Of a DNA stretch of 7,174 bases, positions 6,343 to 7,174 are shown in pieces. Under the pieces are notes generated by a model. It did no database searches. It saw only the letters and a list, made by a program, of their open reading frames with translations, and was not told the origin of the DNA. Made by a program: the position numbers and the translations under genes. Source of the stretch: Bacillota bacterium (GTDB taxonomy: Bacteria > Bacillota > UBA4882 > UBA8346); assembly GCA_028282485.1 (NCBI GenBank), contig JANQHU010000340.1, forward strand, positions 1 to 7,174, read 5' to 3'. Numbering within the stretch: position 1 is the first letter of the stretch; each line of letters opens with the position of its first letter.

Positions 6343-6401
6343 ATCCCCCGTACCCCTTCCTCCATTTTTTCAACTTTGATTTTTTGCAAAAACAGATTGT
6401 C

Positions 6402-6430
6402 TTGACTACTCGTGGAAAATAATGTATAAT
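6402..6430 (+). promoter_or_regulatory. Strong sigma-A promoter for the two small genes
   Basis: TTGACT (6402-6407), exactly 17 nt, TATAAT (6425-6430): five of six and six of six matches to consensus. Transcription should begin near 6436-6438, at the ATG of the first small gene (6437-6439). It is the best promoter in the window and suggests vegetative expression. Confidence 0.85.
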
Positions 6431-6436
6431 TATAAC

Positions 6437-6673
6437 ATGGAAAGATATAATATCAAAAATGATAATAAAATTAAAGAAAAAAATAAACAAAGTTTATTTT
6501 CCAAGGCATTAACCATAGTTTCTATTATGGTTGTTGGTGCTGCTATCGTCAATAACAATAACTCTGTGAAAGAAGAAATGCAAAGCATTAATCAGGAAAG
6601 GTTTTCAATTTCTAAATTAATGCCTAAATGGAAATTATTTTTAAAAATGCTTGATATAAACAAAAGAAGTTAA
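6437..6673 (+). CDS. Small single-pass membrane protein of unknown function (first of a pair)
   Basis: I do not recognise this family. The 78-residue product has a charged, Asn/Lys-rich N-terminus (1-19), one hydrophobic segment at about 24-38 containing VGAA (33-36), an Asn run (39-42), and a basic amphipathic tail with KLFLK at 66-70. ATG 6437 is chosen because the ATG at 6422 overlaps the -10 element of the promoter and would not be transcribed. No Shine-Dalgarno sequence fits 6437; with transcription starting at about 6437 the mRNA would be leaderless. Base use is far more AT-rich than in the upstream genes. It shares the FS...VGAA core and the KLFLK tail with the next gene, which supports it being real protein-coding sequence. 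A membrane-active peptide, a small regulator or a recently acquired gene are all possible. Confidence 0.55.
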   Translation: MERYNIKNDNKIKEKNKQSLFSKALTIVSIMVVGAAIVNNNNSVKEEMQSINQERFSISKLMPKWKLFLKMLDINKRS

Positions 6674-6699
6674 AGAAATTTATAGAAAAAATGCAATGT

Positions 6700-6709
6700 A
6701 AGGGGTGAT
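6700..6709 (+). promoter_or_regulatory. Ribosome binding site that sets the start of the second small gene
   Basis: AAGGGGTGAT (6700-6709) resembles the full anti-Shine-Dalgarno complement. A GTG at 6705 in the same frame lies inside this site and cannot be the start; the GTG at 6714 is 6 nt after GGTG and is the likely one. Confidence 0.7.
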
Positions 6710-6713
6710 TGAA

Positions 6714-7043
6714 GTGAATTTTAATGACTCATCAAATAAAAATCCATATATACTAAAAAAAACAGATAATTCCGATTTAGTTAGTCCTAAGGTATTTAGT
6801 TCTACTATAGCAGCTTTATTAGCAGTAGGGGCGGCTGGAATTGTAAGTAATAGTGATATAGAGAATCATCCTTTTTTACAAAAAGAATCAAATTGTTACG
6901 ATGAAAAAACCCCGGTTTATTCTCAGTTAAATCCAGAGCAAGAATTGCAAAAAGATTTAAATACCGTAAAGGAAGGTATAGAGACCGTTGGCGGAATAGC
7001 CAAACTTTTTTTAAAAAAAGTAAAAAATATTGCCAAAGCCTAA
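6714..7043 (+). CDS. Small single-pass membrane protein of unknown function (second of a pair)
   Basis: I do not recognise this family. From GTG 6714 the product has 109 residues: a polar Asn/Ser/Lys-rich N-terminus (1-26), one hydrophobic segment at about 27-45 (VFSSTIAALLAVGAAGIVS), a polar middle with a single Cys, then a probable amphipathic helix from LNPEQELQKDL to the end, closing with GG (93-94) and a strongly basic tail with KLFLK (97-101). It lies 40 bp after the first small gene on the same strand, with a good ribosome binding site, so the two probably form one operon that ends at the terminator at 7086. The FS...VGAA core and KLFLK tail match the preceding protein. It is AT-rich like its partner. 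The hydrophobic stretch could also be a late signal peptide. Confidence 0.65.
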   Translation: MNFNDSSNKNPYILKKTDNSDLVSPKVFSSTIAALLAVGAAGIVSNSDIENHPFLQKESNCYDEKTPVYSQLNPEQELQKDLNTVKEGIETVGGIAKLFLKKVKNIAKA

Positions 7044-7085
7044 AAAACCCCATAAATTTAATTTATTTTTGACAAAATAAAAAAA

Positions 7086-7112
7086 CCCCCTAGCCTCAAG
7101 CTAGGTTTTTTT
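7086..7112 (+). terminator. Intrinsic terminator after the small-protein pair
   Basis: CCTAGC (7089-7094), loop CTCAA, GCTAGG (7100-7105), then seven T (7106-7112). An A-run (7079-7085) in front makes it potentially active on both strands. It sits 45 bp after the stop of the second small gene and closes that unit. Confidence 0.9.
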
Positions 7113-7174
7113 ATTCTGTTCAAAAAAATTTTTATAGATATTGCTGCTTGTCTAGAGGAAATTTTTGTTATATG
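7113..7174 (+). other. Right-edge leader, possible start of another gene
   Basis: After the terminator the sequence is AT-rich. AGAGGAA (7154-7160) lies 11 nt before an ATG at 7172-7174, the last three bases of the window, so a plus-strand gene may begin here. The spacing is long and no coding sequence can be seen, so this is only a possibility. Confidence 0.2.

Noticed and set aside
6317..6370. Intrinsic terminator for the structured element
   Set aside because: The perfect hairpin ends at 6342 but the T-run starts at 6365, 22 nt later, with a C-rich stretch between; the distance is too large for the standard mechanism.
7017..7040. Double-glycine bacteriocin leader in the second small protein (GG at residues 93-94)
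   Set aside because: The preceding residues do not follow the leader pattern (Leu, Glu-Leu and Ile at the expected spacings), the leader would be over 90 residues with a membrane segment, and no ABC exporter is visible.
6805..7053. Minus-strand open frame of 82 codons opposite the second small gene
   Set aside because: It overlaps a plus-strand gene that has a strong ribosome binding site, promoter and terminator; the minus frame has none and reads as low-complexity Leu/Phe.
7069..7074. Perfect -35 hexamer TTGACA after the second small gene
   Set aside because: No -10 element stands 15-19 nt downstream; that place is occupied by the terminator stem.

Overview
The window looks like chromosome of an endospore-forming Bacillota, probably class Clostridia. 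The evidence is two sporulation-family proteins (YunB-like and PdaB-like), an HU protein of Firmicute type, strong AGGAGG ribosome binding sites, moderate-to-low GC, and TTG/GTG starts. No rRNA, tRNA, CRISPR array or transposase gene was seen.

Layout. Positions 1-1625 (minus strand) hold the N-terminal 541 residues of a class A penicillin-binding protein; the rest lies beyond the left edge. A divergent promoter region (1626-1748) separates it from a plus-strand run: yunB (1749-2459), an HD-domain phosphohydrolase (2570-3217), an M20 metallopeptidase (3271-4599), the HU DNA-binding protein (4797-5075, followed by an intrinsic terminator), and a PdaB-like polysaccharide deacetylase (5253-6005). 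The penicillin-binding protein and the deacetylase both act on peptidoglycan, and YunB and PdaB families belong to sporulation, so the block has an envelope/spore theme, with housekeeping genes interspersed.

The part that stands out is the last 1.2 kb. Directly after pdaB lies a non-coding block of about 330 bp (6010-6342). It is far more GC-rich than its surroundings (about 64% by hand count over 6131-6270), is closed by an 18-bp stem joining its two ends, and is filled with perfect local hairpins. It is flanked by a 7-bp direct repeat (CGACGAT). It may be an undescribed structured RNA or a miniature inverted-repeat element; the sequence alone does not decide. An excellent sigma-A promoter (TTGACT-17-TATAAT) follows and drives two small, very AT-rich genes. 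Their products each have one membrane segment and share an FS...VGAA core and a KLFLK basic tail, so they look like diverged tandem paralogs of unknown function. The first appears to be translated from a leaderless mRNA. A strong intrinsic terminator closes the unit at 7086-7112.

The most promising candidates for something undescribed are the structured element and the small-protein pair. Whether they work together is not shown by the sequence.
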